From assembly GCF_023509475.1 (NCBI RefSeq), contig NZ_JAKSDZ010000019.1, positions 1 through 60,813 of the forward strand: DNA of 60,813 bases. The letters are read 5' to 3'. This stretch comes from Aestuariirhabdus haliotis. GTDB lineage: Bacteria; Pseudomonadota; Gammaproteobacteria; Pseudomonadales; Aestuariirhabdaceae. Below are positions 22,515 through 31,442 of the stretch, piece by piece. Every line of letters starts with the position of its first letter. The first letter of the stretch is position 1. Both the position numbers and the translations under genes were made by a program. The notes beneath the pieces are model-generated. The model did not search any database. It was not told the DNA's origin and was given only the letters and a program-made list of their open reading frames with translations.

Positions 22515-25379
22515 ATGAAATTGACCAAAGTAAGCCCCGAAAGCGAACAGGCCAAGACCAGCGGTATCAGCCGCCGCTCGTTTCTTAGCGCCAGCGGCGT
22601 AGCGGCCGGAGGCCTGGCCGCCAGTCAACTGCTGACCCCGGGCATGATGCAAAAAGCCCAGGCCGCGAGCAAAAGCACCAAACCCGTCGATACCAAACGC
22701 ACCATCTGTACGCACTGTTCGGTGGGCTGCGGTATCTATGCCGAAGTTCAGGAAGGTGTCTGGACCGGGCAGGAACCTGCCTTTGACCACCCCTTTAACC
22801 GCGGCGGCCATTGCGCCAAAGGGGCCGCAGTGCGAGAGCACGGTCATGGTGAACGCCGCCTGAAGTACCCGATGAAACTGGTTGGCGGCAAGTGGCAAAA
22901 AGTCTCCTGGGATGACGCAATCAACGAGATCGGCGACAAGATGCTGAAGATCCGCGAAGAAAGCGGACCCGATTCGGTGTACTGGCTGGGATCGGCCAAA
23001 TACAGCAACGAGCAAGCCTACCTGTTCCGTAAATTTGCCGCCCTCTGGGGTACCAACAACGTGGATCACCAGGCGCGTATCTGTCACTCCACCACCGTTG
23101 CCGGGGTTGCCAATACCTGGGGCTACGGTGCGATGACCAACTCGTTTAATGATATGCACAACTCCAAGGCGATGATCCTGATCGGGTCCAACCCCGCCGA
23201 GGCGCACCCGGTCGCCATGCAACATATTTTGCACGCCAAGGAGCGCAACAAGGCGAAACTGATTGTGGTGGATCCTCGCTTTACCCGCACCGCGGCGAAA
23301 TCCACTGAATTCGTTCGCATTCGCCCCGGCTCTGATGTCGCTTATGTGTTCGGTTTGCTGTGGCATATTTTTGAAAATGGCTGGGAAGACAAATCCTTTA
23401 TCGAACAGCGCGTTTACGGCATGGACGAAGTGCGCGAAGAGGTGAAGAAATTCCCACCGGCGGAAGTCGAGAATATCTGCGGCGTCAGCGAAGAACAGAT
23501 GCGCCGGGTTGCTCGTACCCTGGCGGAGCATAAACCCGGTACGATCGTCTGGTGCATGGGCGGTACCCAGCATACGACCGGTAATAACAATACCCGCGCG
23601 TACTGCATACTGCAGCTGGCTCTGGGTAACATGGGGGTTTCCGGTGGCGGTGCCAATATCTTCCGTGGCCACGATAATGTGCAGGGCGCGACCGATTTCT
23701 GTGTCCTGTCCCATTCACTACCGGGCTACTACGGACTCTCCGCCGGTGCCTGGAAGCACTGGAGCAAGGTCTGGGATCTGGATTACGAGTGGGTCAAGGG
23801 CCGCTTCGATAACCGCAAGGCGTTCGAAGGTACCACCGAAAAGCCCAAGTTCCCCATGAACGCCGCTGGCATTCCGGTCTCCCGCTGGGTAGACGGCGTG
23901 CTGGAAGACAAGGGCAATATGGCCCAGAACGACAATCTGCGCGCCATGGTGTTCTGGGGCCACGCCCCCAACAGCCAGACCCGGGGACTGGACCAGAAAA
24001 AGGCCATGGAAAAGCTGGATATGATGGTGATCATCGATCCTTACCCGACCACCAGTGCCGTATTGCCCGACCGCCAGGATGGTGTTTACCTGCTGCCGGC
24101 CACCACCCAGTTTGAAACCTACGGTTCGGTAACGGCGTCCAACCGCTCGTTGCAGTGGCGTGACAAAGTGATCGATCCGCTGTTCGAATCCCAGCCCGAC
24201 CACACCATTATGTACAAGTTTGCCAAGAAATTTGGCTACGAAAACGAGCTGTGCAAGAACATCAAGGTCAACGGCGAAGAACCCCTGGTGGAAGATATCA
24301 CCCGGGAATTTAACAAGGGCATGTGGACCATCGGTTATACCGGCCAAAGTCCGGAGCGTATGAAAGCGCACCAGAAAAACTGGCACACCTTTGATTTCAC
24401 CAGTCTCAAGGCCGAAGGTGGCCCCGCCGATGGTGATTTCTACGGTATGCCCTGGCCTTGCTGGGGAACCGCCGAGCAGAAACACCCTGGCACGCCCTTG
24501 CTGTATGACAACAGCAAACCGGTGGCCGAAGGTGGCCTGACCTTCCGCGCTCGCTTTGGTGTCGAACGCGATGGCGTCAGCTTGCTGGCCAAGGGCTCTT
24601 ACAACAAGGGGTCCGAGATCACCGACGGTCATCCCGAGTTCTCCGCCAAGTTGCTCAAACAACTCGGCTGGTGGGGTGACTTGACCTCCGCAGAACAGCA
24701 GGCAGCCGAAGGTAAAAACTGGAAGACCGACCTGTCCGGCGGTATTCAGCGGGTAGCGATCAAGCACGGTTGTGCGCCCTTTGGTAATGCCAAGGCGCGG
24801 GCGGTGGTCTGGACCTTCCCGGATAAGGTGCCGCTGCACCGTGAGCCTCTGTACACATCGCGCCGGGACCTGGTGGAGAAATACCCTACCTACGCCGACC
24901 GCAAGTCCCACTACCGTCTGCCGACGCTGTATCAATCCATCCAGGCCAAGGATTTCTCCAAGGAGTTCCCGGTCATTCTGACCTCGGGTCGGCTGGTGGA
25001 GTACGAGGGCGGTGGTGATGAATCCCGATCCAACCCCTGGCTGGCCGAATTGCAGCAGGAGATGTTTGCCGAGATTCATCCGGCCGATGCCAACGATGCC
25101 GGCATTCGTGATGGCCAGGATATGTGGGTAGAAACCCCTGAGGGTGCCCGCGTTAAGGTGAAAGCCCTGATTACCCGAAGGGTCGAGCGGGGTGTCGCCT
25201 TTATGCCGTTCCACTTCGGTGGTGTCCTGGAAGGCAAGGATCTGCGCAATAAATATCCGGAAGGCGCCGACCCATACATTCTTGGGGAATCGGCCAACAC
25301 CGCAATGACTTACGGCTACGACTCGGTCACCCAGATGCAAGAGTCTAAAGCAAGTCTTTGTCGAATTCTGCCGGCATAA
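22515..25379 (+). CDS. fdhA: Formate dehydrogenase, molybdenum catalytic subunit
   Basis: Oxidises formate to CO2 at a Mo/W-bis-MGD site; 954 aa. The Tat signal is ISRRSFLSASGVAAGG (residues 18-33), so the enzyme faces the periplasm. The [4Fe-4S] cysteines are C65, C68, C72 and C100 (CTHCSVGC, GGHC). The metal ligand is Cys190 in ARICHSTTV rather than selenocysteine; all codons read through normally with no internal TGA. C-terminal dinucleotide-binding features include TSGRLVEYEGGG. It is followed by the beta and gamma subunits in one operon and preceded by FdhX. Confidence 0.96.
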   Translation: MKLTKVSPESEQAKTSGISRRSFLSASGVAAGGLAASQLLTPGMMQKAQAASKSTKPVDTKRTICTHCSVGCGIYAEVQEGVWTGQEPAFDHPFNRGGHCAKGAAVREHGHGERRLKYPMKLVGGKWQKVSWDDAINEIGDKMLKIREESGPDSVYWLGSAKYSNEQAYLFRKFAALWGTNNVDHQARICHSTTVAGVANTWGYGAMTNSFNDMHNSKAMILIGSNPAEAHPVAMQHILHAKERNKAKLIVVDPRFTRTAAKSTEFVRIRPGSDVAYVFGLLWHIFENGWEDKSFIEQRVYGMDEVREEVKKFPPAEVENICGVSEEQMRRVARTLAEHKPGTIVWCMGGTQHTTGNNNTRAYCILQLALGNMGVSGGGANIFRGHDNVQGATDFCVLSHSLPGYYGLSAGAWKHWSKVWDLDYEWVKGRFDNRKAFEGTTEKPKFPMNAAGIPVSRWVDGVLEDKGNMAQNDNLRAMVFWGHAPNSQTRGLDQKKAMEKLDMMVIIDPYPTTSAVLPDRQDGVYLLPATTQFETYGSVTASNRSLQWRDKVIDPLFESQPDHTIMYKFAKKFGYENELCKNIKVNGEEPLVEDITREFNKGMWTIGYTGQSPERMKAHQKNWHTFDFTSLKAEGGPADGDFYGMPWPCWGTAEQKHPGTPLLYDNSKPVAEGGLTFRARFGVERDGVSLLAKGSYNKGSEITDGHPEFSAKLLKQLGWWGDLTSAEQQAAEGKNWKTDLSGGIQRVAIKHGCAPFGNAKARAVVWTFPDKVPLHREPLYTSRRDLVEKYPTYADRKSHYRLPTLYQSIQAKDFSKEFPVILTSGRLVEYEGGGDESRSNPWLAELQQEMFAEIHPADANDAGIRDGQDMWVETPEGARVKVKALITRRVERGVAFMPFHFGGVLEGKDLRNKYPEGADPYILGESANTAMTYGYDSVTQMQESKASLCRILPA

Positions 25380-25408
25380 GTCGCCGCACAGCACAGGAAA
25401 TATTGATC

Positions 25409-26005
25409 ATGGCTAGAATGAAATTTTTGTGTGATTCGGAGCGGTGCATTGAATGCAATGGTTGCGTTACTGCCTGCAAAAACACTAACGAAGTCCCCTG
25501 GGGCATCAACCGTCGTCGCGTGGTTACAATCAATGATGGCGAACCTGATGAATCCTCAATTTCTGTCTCCTGTATGCACTGTACCGATGCGCCCTGTATT
25601 GCGGTGTGTCCGGTTGATTGCATCTACGAGGCCCAGGACGGCATCGTCCTACACAGCAAGGACCAGTGCATTGGCTGCGGTTATTGCCTGATGGCCTGTC
25701 CGTTCGGTGCGCCACAGTTCCCGATGGAAAATGCCTTCGGCGTACGCGGAAAAATGGACAAGTGCACCTTCTGCGCCGGCGGCCCGGAAGACGACAACTC
25801 CCTTGTTGAATGGGAAAAATACGGTGCCAATCGCATCGCCGAAGGTAAGTTGCCGGCCTGCGCCGAAATGTGTGCAACCAAAGCCTTGCTCGCCGGTGAT
25901 GCCAACGAGGTATCCGACATCTTCCGTGAGCGGGTAACCTATCGTGGTTCCAACGCGGGTGCCTGGGGACAATCCATGGCTTACGGTCGTAAAAACAAGA
26001 GTTAG
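25409..26005 (+). CDS. fdhB: Formate dehydrogenase, iron-sulfur beta subunit
   Basis: Four-cluster ferredoxin-type subunit passing electrons from FdhA to the membrane cytochrome; 198 aa from ATG 25409 (AGGAAA upstream). Cysteine motifs are CIECNGCVTACKN, CMHCTDAPCIAVCP, CIGCGYCLMACPFG and CTFCAGGP with CAEMC. An in-frame ATG at 25358 would overlap fdhA and lacks an RBS. There is no C-terminal membrane anchor, unlike E. coli FdnH, as in the Shewanella-type complexes. Confidence 0.95.
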   Translation: MARMKFLCDSERCIECNGCVTACKNTNEVPWGINRRRVVTINDGEPDESSISVSCMHCTDAPCIAVCPVDCIYEAQDGIVLHSKDQCIGCGYCLMACPFGAPQFPMENAFGVRGKMDKCTFCAGGPEDDNSLVEWEKYGANRIAEGKLPACAEMCATKALLAGDANEVSDIFRERVTYRGSNAGAWGQSMAYGRKNKS

Positions 26006-26043
26006 CGGCACAGCTGTTAATTCCTATTACGGGAAAGATGCTT

Positions 26044-27027
26044 ATGAAACCATCAACACAAGCAACCGGCCCCAAGCTTCAGCGTCGCCTGCGTGGCATG
26101 AATCTGGCGCTGGTCTGTTGTGCACTGATGCTGTTACTGGCACCCATGGTTCCTTACACCCTGGCGGCGGTCAATCCTGACTCCGCTACGGCGTTCTGGG
26201 ATCATGTGCGTCATGGCACCACGGGCAGAACTCAGGTTGCAGGCACCGAAAGTGGCCAGCTCATCAACGAGTCCGGCATGTTCTGGATGGAGTTTCGCAA
26301 TCAATGGATCTCTCCGGGTGGTGCCTGGGCACTGGGGTTAAGCCTGGCGTTACTGGTGGCAGTTTATCTGCTGATTGGCCCTACCCGACTGAGTGAGCCT
26401 CGCACGGGAAAAACGGTGGAACGCTGGAACCGTGCCGACCGCACCATTCATTGGTTTGTGGCCATTCTATTCTTACTTCTGGGTATCACCGGGATCACCA
26501 TTCTCTATGGCAAAACTGTGCTGATTCCCATCCTGGGGAAAGATGCCTTCGCGGCCTATATGGGACTTGGCAAGGACCTGCATAACTACCTGGGCCCGCT
26601 GTTTAGCATTGGTCTGCTGGTGATGATCCTGAAGTGGATGAAAAACAATTTCTTCACCGCTACGGATATGAAATGGTTTGCCAAAGGCGGCGGCGTGATC
26701 GGCAAGGAGCATCCCGATGCCGACTATATGAACGGCGGCGAGAAGGTCTGGTTTTGGGTGGTGGTTATTTTGGGGCTGGTGGTGACTGGCAGCGGTCTGG
26801 TGATGGACTTCCCCAACTTCGGCCAAATTCGGGAAACCATGCAAAACGCCAATCTGATCCATGCCGGTTCCGCCATGCTGCTGTTCAGTGCTTCGTTGTT
26901 CCATATCTATATCGGAACACTGGGTACAGAAGGCGCACTGGAAGGCATGAAAACCGGTGAGGTTGACGAAACCTGGGCCAAACAACACCACAATCTCTGG
27001 TATGAGCGAGTGAAGCAAGAGGGCTAG
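26044..27027 (+). CDS. fdhC: Formate dehydrogenase, cytochrome b556 gamma subunit
   Basis: Integral membrane di-haem cytochrome that takes electrons from FdhB to the quinone pool; about 327 aa from ATG 26044 (GGGA 9 nt upstream; the ATG at 26038 is too close to it). There is an N-terminal hydrophobic segment, a periplasmic region, then four membrane helices. Candidate haem histidines are in RTIHWFVAILF, KDLHNYLGPLF, LIHAGSAML and LFHIYIG. It is the last gene before the terminator at 27044. Confidence 0.94.
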   Translation: MKPSTQATGPKLQRRLRGMNLALVCCALMLLLAPMVPYTLAAVNPDSATAFWDHVRHGTTGRTQVAGTESGQLINESGMFWMEFRNQWISPGGAWALGLSLALLVAVYLLIGPTRLSEPRTGKTVERWNRADRTIHWFVAILFLLLGITGITILYGKTVLIPILGKDAFAAYMGLGKDLHNYLGPLFSIGLLVMILKWMKNNFFTATDMKWFAKGGGVIGKEHPDADYMNGGEKVWFWVVVILGLVVTGSGLVMDFPNFGQIRETMQNANLIHAGSAMLLFSASLFHIYIGTLGTEGALEGMKTGEVDETWAKQHHNLWYERVKQEG

Positions 27028-27043
27028 TGACAGACCTCTATTG

Positions 27044-27069
27044 AAAGGCATCTTCGGATGCCTTTTTTT
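27044..27069 (+). terminator. Rho-independent terminator of the fdh operon
   Basis: Nine-base stem (27044-27052 with 27057-27065) closed by a stable TTCG tetraloop and ending in seven T. It sits 17 bp after the fdhC stop codon. Confidence 0.93.
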
Positions 27070-27155
27070 ATGCTCGAAGATAGATGCCTGCCCTCGACAA
27101 GGGGTACCATTGAGCATCCATCGTTTGGTTTTCTTTTCTAAGTAGGAGCCCTGCC

Positions 27156-27617
27156 GTGCCAACCATCGAAGCGACCATTGAAACCCAAAGCTCACCCCGG
27201 GAGATGTATGAGTATATTTCACAACCCTGGTTATGGCATGAATGGCACCCTAACTCTATCGGCGCTACCGCCAACGTGGAGACATTATCGATTGGCGACA
27301 CCTACACCGAAGCCTTCGAAATAAAACCCTTCCCCTTGCTGCCATTTACTCTGCGACGCAAGCTGCATTACCGGGTTATCGATGCCAAACCCTACCACTA
27401 CTGGGAAGTGAAAGCAGAGGCGGAAAACGGCAGTGCAGACATTCATTTTAAATACTATTTTGATGCTATGGACAACGGCGGTAAATTCACTCGGGTACTG
27501 AAGTATCAGTTGCACGGTCCGATGCGCTTGCTAGCCCCTCTGTTAAAACGAACCAACACACGGGTTTCGCAACAGGCGATGGAAAACCTGCAACACAAAT
27601 GGAATACCAAGCTATAA
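27156..27617 (+). CDS. SRPBCC-family protein (polyketide cyclase/dehydrase-like)
   Basis: The 153-aa soluble protein has the START-like helix-grip pattern: an N-terminal strand TIEATIETQSSPREMYEYI, W-HEWHPN near residue 28, and alternating strands to the terminal amphipathic helix (NTRVSQQAMENLQ). The start is GTG 27156 with AGGAG upstream. Such domains bind hydrophobic ligands; no catalytic residues can be assigned. It is a single gene after the fdh terminator. Confidence 0.75.
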   Translation: MPTIEATIETQSSPREMYEYISQPWLWHEWHPNSIGATANVETLSIGDTYTEAFEIKPFPLLPFTLRRKLHYRVIDAKPYHYWEVKAEAENGSADIHFKYYFDAMDNGGKFTRVLKYQLHGPMRLLAPLLKRTNTRVSQQAMENLQHKWNTKL

Positions 27618-27723
27618 ACAGCCGACAATAGGCGGCCTGTCAAACCTCTGTAATCATCCCCATTGCAAAATGATGAGGCTCTTAACCCAGCCTCTCTTCC
27701 TAACCAGCCACCAAGGATCCCCC

Positions 27724-28218
27724 ATGTCAGACTATGTTGCCAAAGTGATTTGGAAACGCGACCAGACTGAGAACTACATCGACAACCAGTACAGCCGTGG
27801 CCACCGATGGGAGTTTGATGGCGGTGTCACCGTTCCCGCCTCCTCCTCTCCCCATGTGGTTCCGCTGCCTTATTCCGTCGAGGCCAATGTCGATCCGGAG
27901 GAAGCCTTCGTGGCCTGCCTGTCCAGTTGCCATATGCTGTTCTTCCTGTCCATCGCCGCCAAACGCCGCTTTGTCATCGACCAGTACGAAGACAATGCCA
28001 TCGGCACCATGGCAAAGGACGCTGAAGGCAACATCGCCATGACCCGAGTCCTGCTAAGACCCAAAGTCCGTTTTTCCGGTCAGCGCCAGCCCAGTGAAGA
28101 GCAGCTGCAAACCATGCACCATCAATCCCATCAACAATGCTTTATTGCCAACTCGGTAAAAACCGAGGTGGTGACTGAAATTATCGTCGATGACGCCCTG
28201 AACAATAAAAAGGTATAA
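27724..28218 (+). CDS. OsmC-family protein (peroxidase-like)
   Basis: 164 aa from ATG 27724 (AAGGA upstream; an in-frame ATG at 27670 would add 18 unrelated residues). OsmC/Ohr-type fold: NVDPEEAFVACLSSCHMLFFLSIAAKR with the conserved Cys of the central helix, then strand-rich VDQYEDNAIGTM. The usual pair of redox cysteines is not clear: the two cysteines here are close together (CLSSC). Peroxidase activity is therefore only likely by family. Confidence 0.82.
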   Translation: MSDYVAKVIWKRDQTENYIDNQYSRGHRWEFDGGVTVPASSSPHVVPLPYSVEANVDPEEAFVACLSSCHMLFFLSIAAKRRFVIDQYEDNAIGTMAKDAEGNIAMTRVLLRPKVRFSGQRQPSEEQLQTMHHQSHQQCFIANSVKTEVVTEIIVDDALNNKKV

Positions 28219-28370
28219 ACGTAAGAACGCGATAGTACCCATCCGATGAAAAACCGGGCTATTAGAACCGATTCTAATAACACCCGTTTTGCCCTTCAGA
28301 GGCGCTTCAGGCGGCCGAATAAGCTTGTTAGCCAATCCTGTATTCGAGGGTAAATCATGAGCAATACACC

Positions 28371-28778
28371 ATGAGATCTCATGGCAAATTAGCGCTGGAA
28401 TGGCAGGGCGAACTGCTAATTGTCAGACCTCAGGGCCCCTTCAACGAAGAGGGAGTCGCCAAGGCACGGCGGCACTTGATTCAGTCAATCAAAAACAGCC
28501 AACACAATTACTGGCTACGCCTGGAAATTTGGGACGAGGAAAGCCTGGGGTCTCCAAGGGTTATGGCCCAGGTCAACGAACTGTTCCAATGGTGCCAGGA
28601 TCATGGCTGCCAGAGCACCGCTGTCGTGGTCTGTAACCGAATACAGGCCGGCATTATTGAGAGTCAGTTTATCGATGATATCGCTGTTTTTGACGATACC
28701 GAACATGCACTCGACTGGCTGGAGAAAATTGCCGGACACCGCTTCGGCTTATCCGCGCTAGACCTTCAACCGGATTAA
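28371..28778 (+). CDS. STAS-like hypothetical protein, 135 aa (paralogue of 33798-34175)
   Basis: No named family can be assigned with certainty. Alternating strands and helices (LALEWQGELLIVRPQGPFNEEGV, then STAVVVCNRIQAGIIESQF) resemble a STAS/SpoIIAA-like fold. It aligns along its length with the 125-aa protein at 33798: the shared spine is HG near the start, G..L.V.P.G.FN..G, a GC dipeptide near the middle, and ID.I before the last helix. Role unknown. The ATG at 28371 lacks a strong RBS. Confidence 0.6.
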   Translation: MRSHGKLALEWQGELLIVRPQGPFNEEGVAKARRHLIQSIKNSQHNYWLRLEIWDEESLGSPRVMAQVNELFQWCQDHGCQSTAVVVCNRIQAGIIESQFIDDIAVFDDTEHALDWLEKIAGHRFGLSALDLQPD

Positions 28779-28799
28779 TAAGGCAGTCGTGCTGACGGA

Positions 28800-29708
28800 G
28801 TGTTACTATCGGCGAAAATTAATTCCTCCCCCCATTTAGCTGGACGTTACGTGCCTCTATCCCGCTCTACGGTCGCCCTTACGGCTCTCGCTATGATCGC
28901 TTTTGCCGGTAATTCATTGCTGTGCCGAATGGCGCTGGAGCACACCGGGATCGACGCTGCCAGCTTTACCAGTATTCGCCTGCTGTCCGGCGCAATCGCT
29001 TTATTACTGCTGGTCGTATGGCGTCGACAACCGCTCCTTGCGGTCACCCAGGGCAATTGGCTATCGGCAATGGCTCTGTTTGCCTACGCCGCCGGTTTTT
29101 CCTTTGCTTACCTCAGCCTGTCAACTGCGACCGGCGCCCTGCTGCTGTTTGGTGCCGTGCAGATCACCATGATCGGTGTTGGTCTGATGCGAGGTGAGCG
29201 CCTTGCCTCGACGCAGTGGCTTGGTCTGATCATGGCCATCTCAGGGCTGATTGGATTGCTACTGCCCGGTCTGGAAGCCCCCTCTTTGACGGCCGCACTC
29301 TTAATGCTGGGATCCGGTATTGCCTGGGGGATCTATTCATTGCAGGGCCAGGGTCTGGGTGATCCGACTCAAACAAGTTGCGGTAACTTTATTCGCAGCC
29401 TGCCCATCGCGCTGGGTCTGAGCCTGCTGACCCTGAGCCATGCACAGCTCGATCTGGCCGGTGTTGGCTATGCCATCGCCTCTGGCGCACTGGCCTCTGG
29501 CGTCGGCTATGCCATCTGGTATCGTGTATTACCGGCGCTCCAGGCAACTCAGGCGGCTACCGTCCAACTAAGCGTGCCGGTTATCGCCGCCATCGGCGGT
29601 GCGCTGTTGCTGGATGAAACGATCAGCCTGCGGCTGGTTCTGGCATCGACCATTATTCTTGGCGGTATTGCTCTGGTGATCCTGAGTAAGGGTAACTCAC
29701 AGAACTAG
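28800..29708 (+). CDS. DMT-superfamily (EamA) transporter
   Basis: Inner-membrane protein of up to 302 aa with ten predicted helices arranged as two EamA repeats (about residues 20-155 and 160-295), ending QLSVPVIAAIGGALLLDETISLRL, a typical second-repeat signature. The start is uncertain: GTG at 28800 has GGAG 4 nt upstream, and a GTG at 28851 is an alternative. Substrate unknown; members export amino acids or other metabolites. Confidence 0.85.
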   Translation: MLLSAKINSSPHLAGRYVPLSRSTVALTALAMIAFAGNSLLCRMALEHTGIDAASFTSIRLLSGAIALLLLVVWRRQPLLAVTQGNWLSAMALFAYAAGFSFAYLSLSTATGALLLFGAVQITMIGVGLMRGERLASTQWLGLIMAISGLIGLLLPGLEAPSLTAALLMLGSGIAWGIYSLQGQGLGDPTQTSCGNFIRSLPIALGLSLLTLSHAQLDLAGVGYAIASGALASGVGYAIWYRVLPALQATQAATVQLSVPVIAAIGGALLLDETISLRLVLASTIILGGIALVILSKGNSQN

Positions 29709-29737
29709 GGCACCTCTGATTAATTCAGATGAGCCCT
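29706..29737. repeat. Foldback repeat (copy 1 of a sequence also at 60664)
   Basis: The first 27 nt (29706-29732) match 60664-60690 at 26 positions. Locally TAGGGC pairs with GCCCTA (29732-29737) and TCTGA with TCAGA, forming a hairpin directly after the transporter stop. It could serve as its transcription end, although no T-run follows. Probably a dispersed MITE-like element. Confidence 0.5.
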
Positions 29738-29770
29738 AAGCTGTCGGGCCAGACAGTTTATGAGCAATTA

Positions 29771-30421
29771 TCAGGTTTTAAGAAAGCGCGCCATACCGGC
29801 CACAAAGTCTGCCTTGCCGCCGTACGATGGGTGGCGAATATAACGCACTCTTCGTTCTTGATCTCCTTCTTGGCCTTCTGACTGAAGGGCCACCAGGGCA
29901 CGTTCGGCAGCACGACCAATTGCAGCTACCCGACAGGGGCGATAAATGGCCATCAGCGCCTGTAGATACTCACCGCCCTCTTTTACCTCATCGGCACTGG
30001 GTGCGCGATTGCTGCCGGGCAGATTGCTACGGTGGGGATGAAAAGGAAAGGCATTCCAGAACAAGGGCAAGTGCCGGCGCCGCTCCAGGGTTTGCCAGAC
30101 CAGACTCGCGCTGACCTCAGCGTCCCGTTCCACAATGGTCAGTTTGGGTGCCAGCTGGCGAAGAAAGCGATGACGGCCGGTCAACAGCAATTCACCACTG
30201 CTGAAGGGAATTCCGGTCAGCCGTCCACCTTTATAGCCCAGCGCTTCACCGACCAGCAAGGCTGGTTTTGGCCCCATGACCGCCGTCATCGCGTGCAGGT
30301 AAGTTCGTAAATTATTCGCCAGCAAAGGATCCCGGTAAGGATTAAAGACCCTGTCGCTATGGGGCCGAGCCTGTAATTGTGCAATAAAACCATCTATCAA
30401 TTTGCTGTTCACATCGGTCAC
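29771..30421 (-). CDS. Uracil-DNA glycosylase-superfamily protein
   Basis: 216 aa with UDG-superfamily landmarks: ALLVGEALGYKGGRLTGIPFSS (motif-1 type loop, about residues 54-75), WNAFPFHPHR around the middle, and RYIRHPSYGG near the C terminus (motif-2 type H-P-S). The canonical catalytic GQDPYH of family 1 is not present, so specificity is unclear. It overlaps the stop of the upstream 30418-30957 gene by 4 nt, suggesting one transcript. Confidence 0.72.
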   Translation of the reverse strand: MTDVNSKLIDGFIAQLQARPHSDRVFNPYRDPLLANNLRTYLHAMTAVMGPKPALLVGEALGYKGGRLTGIPFSSGELLLTGRHRFLRQLAPKLTIVERDAEVSASLVWQTLERRRHLPLFWNAFPFHPHRSNLPGSNRAPSADEVKEGGEYLQALMAIYRPCRVAAIGRAAERALVALQSEGQEGDQERRVRYIRHPSYGGKADFVAGMARFLKT

Positions 30422-30957
30422 ACGCGGGGCTCGCTATTATCCTCGGGAGAGTCCGGATTGGTGGTCGGTGATGGGTCGTCGGGAACGCTAGACCCAGAAC
30501 CTTTAAGCAACTGTTCCCGAGCGACGTCATCGGTGGCCTGTTGCCAGGCGTCGAGAAATGTTTGCAGATTGGTCACTCGTGTAATCACCTGATTTCCCAG
30601 TGCGATGGCATAGGTCGATTGACCCCGTTCGGGCTGGTATTTTAACCCCAGCAATGTCTCCCTGCGCAACACAAAACGCGGGCAAACGCCCAACACCAAT
30701 GAACGCACCCCCTCGCTGAGTCGCCATAAACAGAGCAGGAACATGGCGGCCAATGCCAACATCGTCAGCAGGCTTTTTATCGCTCCCAACTCTTGCCAGG
30801 GAATGCCACCAAACAAGCCTTCAACGACGACTACACCGAGCGCGGTTCCCCAGAGTGTGGTCAGCACCACATCATACAAACCGACGGCGCGATGCGCTCG
30901 AAGATGAAACAGCTGGCGTTCCGGCTCGTAACGAATATCGTTTGAATTTTGCGTCAA
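30418..30957 (-). CDS. Hypothetical two-helix membrane protein, 179 aa
   Basis: No family recognised. A polar N terminus (YEPERQLFHLRAHRAVG) is followed by two hydrophobic segments (about residues 26-46 and 60-80), then a cytoplasmic-looking domain (RFVLRRETLLGLKYQPERG, ITRVTNLQTFLDAWQQATDD). The tail is Ser/Pro/Asp-rich and disordered. A PH-like or small regulatory domain after the helices is conceivable but unsupported. Translationally coupled to the UDG-like gene. Confidence 0.62.
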   Translation of the reverse strand: MTQNSNDIRYEPERQLFHLRAHRAVGLYDVVLTTLWGTALGVVVVEGLFGGIPWQELGAIKSLLTMLALAAMFLLCLWRLSEGVRSLVLGVCPRFVLRRETLLGLKYQPERGQSTYAIALGNQVITRVTNLQTFLDAWQQATDDVAREQLLKGSGSSVPDDPSPTTNPDSPEDNSEPRV

Positions 30958-31276
30958 ATCGAGTTCCTGTGTGTGACCGAGAAACGATAAAAAGTGACTA
31001 CAGCTAGCATTAAAGTCACAAAAAGAACAAGCAAGCCAAAACCAGAATTAACTCTTCCTCCGGCTTATGCGCTCAGACCTAAGTATTCAGGCTAGATTCT
31101 TAAAAATCCAGCTTATCCAGTGCGTGACCGACCGGTCACAGACCAACGTCTAATAGAGTCTCTGGCTTAAAACGCAGACACTTCTTGCTCGATATTACGA
31201 CGGGGCAGATTTTTCAGCTTCGGGATTTTATTGGGCACTTTCGGTCGTTTGCCATGCGCGAACGGCTGCAACGAAT
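30958..31276. other. Intergenic region upstream of the structured-RNA candidate
   Basis: No gene is visible. It should carry the promoter of the minus-strand 30418-30957 gene and any promoter for the stem-loop cluster that follows. GACCGACCGGTCAC around 31120-31135 is a small dyad. I see no convincing -35/-10 pair. Confidence 0.4.
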
Positions 31277-31437
31277 CATGTGCTTGCACATGGTCGCTAT
31301 CCGTTAAGCTGACAGAGTTTCCGCTCCTGTGCATTTAACGGATAGCGAGTAGATCACAGACGTCTCGATCGCCGATGTGAATCTACTGTATCTCCGCATT
31401 GCCCCTGGCGCCTACCAGCACCAGGGGTTTTTTTTTT
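31277..31437 (+). ncRNA. Candidate structured non-coding RNA (four stem-loops ending in a terminator)
   Basis: Consecutive helices on the plus strand are: a 7-bp hairpin (31277-31283 with 31286-31292, 2-nt loop), a perfect 14-bp stem (31294-31307 with 31335-31348), an 11-bp stem with one bulge (31348-31358 with 31376-31387), and a terminator stem (31402-31408 with 31421-31427) followed by ten T. No ORF with an RBS occupies the segment, and the next gene starts almost 300 bp downstream, so it is not a simple attenuator. I recognise no known RNA family (not 6S, tmRNA, RNase P or Spot 42). Function unknown; the 5' end is a guess. Confidence 0.5.
31402..31437 (+). terminator. Strong rho-independent terminator with T10 tract
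   Basis: CCCCTGG (31402-31408) pairs with CCAGGGG (31421-31427) around a 12-nt loop, followed by ten T (31428-31437). No protein-coding gene on this strand ends upstream of it within 1.7 kb, implying a non-coding transcript. Confidence 0.85.
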
Positions 31438-31442
31438 GCCTA

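Noticed and set aside
22515-25379. Selenocysteine codon expected in the formate dehydrogenase alpha subunit
   Set aside because: The metal-ligand position is a normal Cys codon (ARICHSTTV) and there is no internal TGA, so no SECIS is required.
23718-25394. 558-codon open frame antisense to fdhA (and a 426-codon one antisense to nirB at 2129-3409)
   Set aside because: Both lie fully opposite strongly recognised genes, have Gly/His/Gln-rich translations typical of reverse-frame shadows in GC-rich DNA, and show no family resemblance.
31294-31348. Perfect 14-bp inverted repeat read as an insertion-sequence scar
   Set aside because: It is embedded between other stems and directly followed by a terminator, without an ORF, so a structured RNA explains it better; not excluded.
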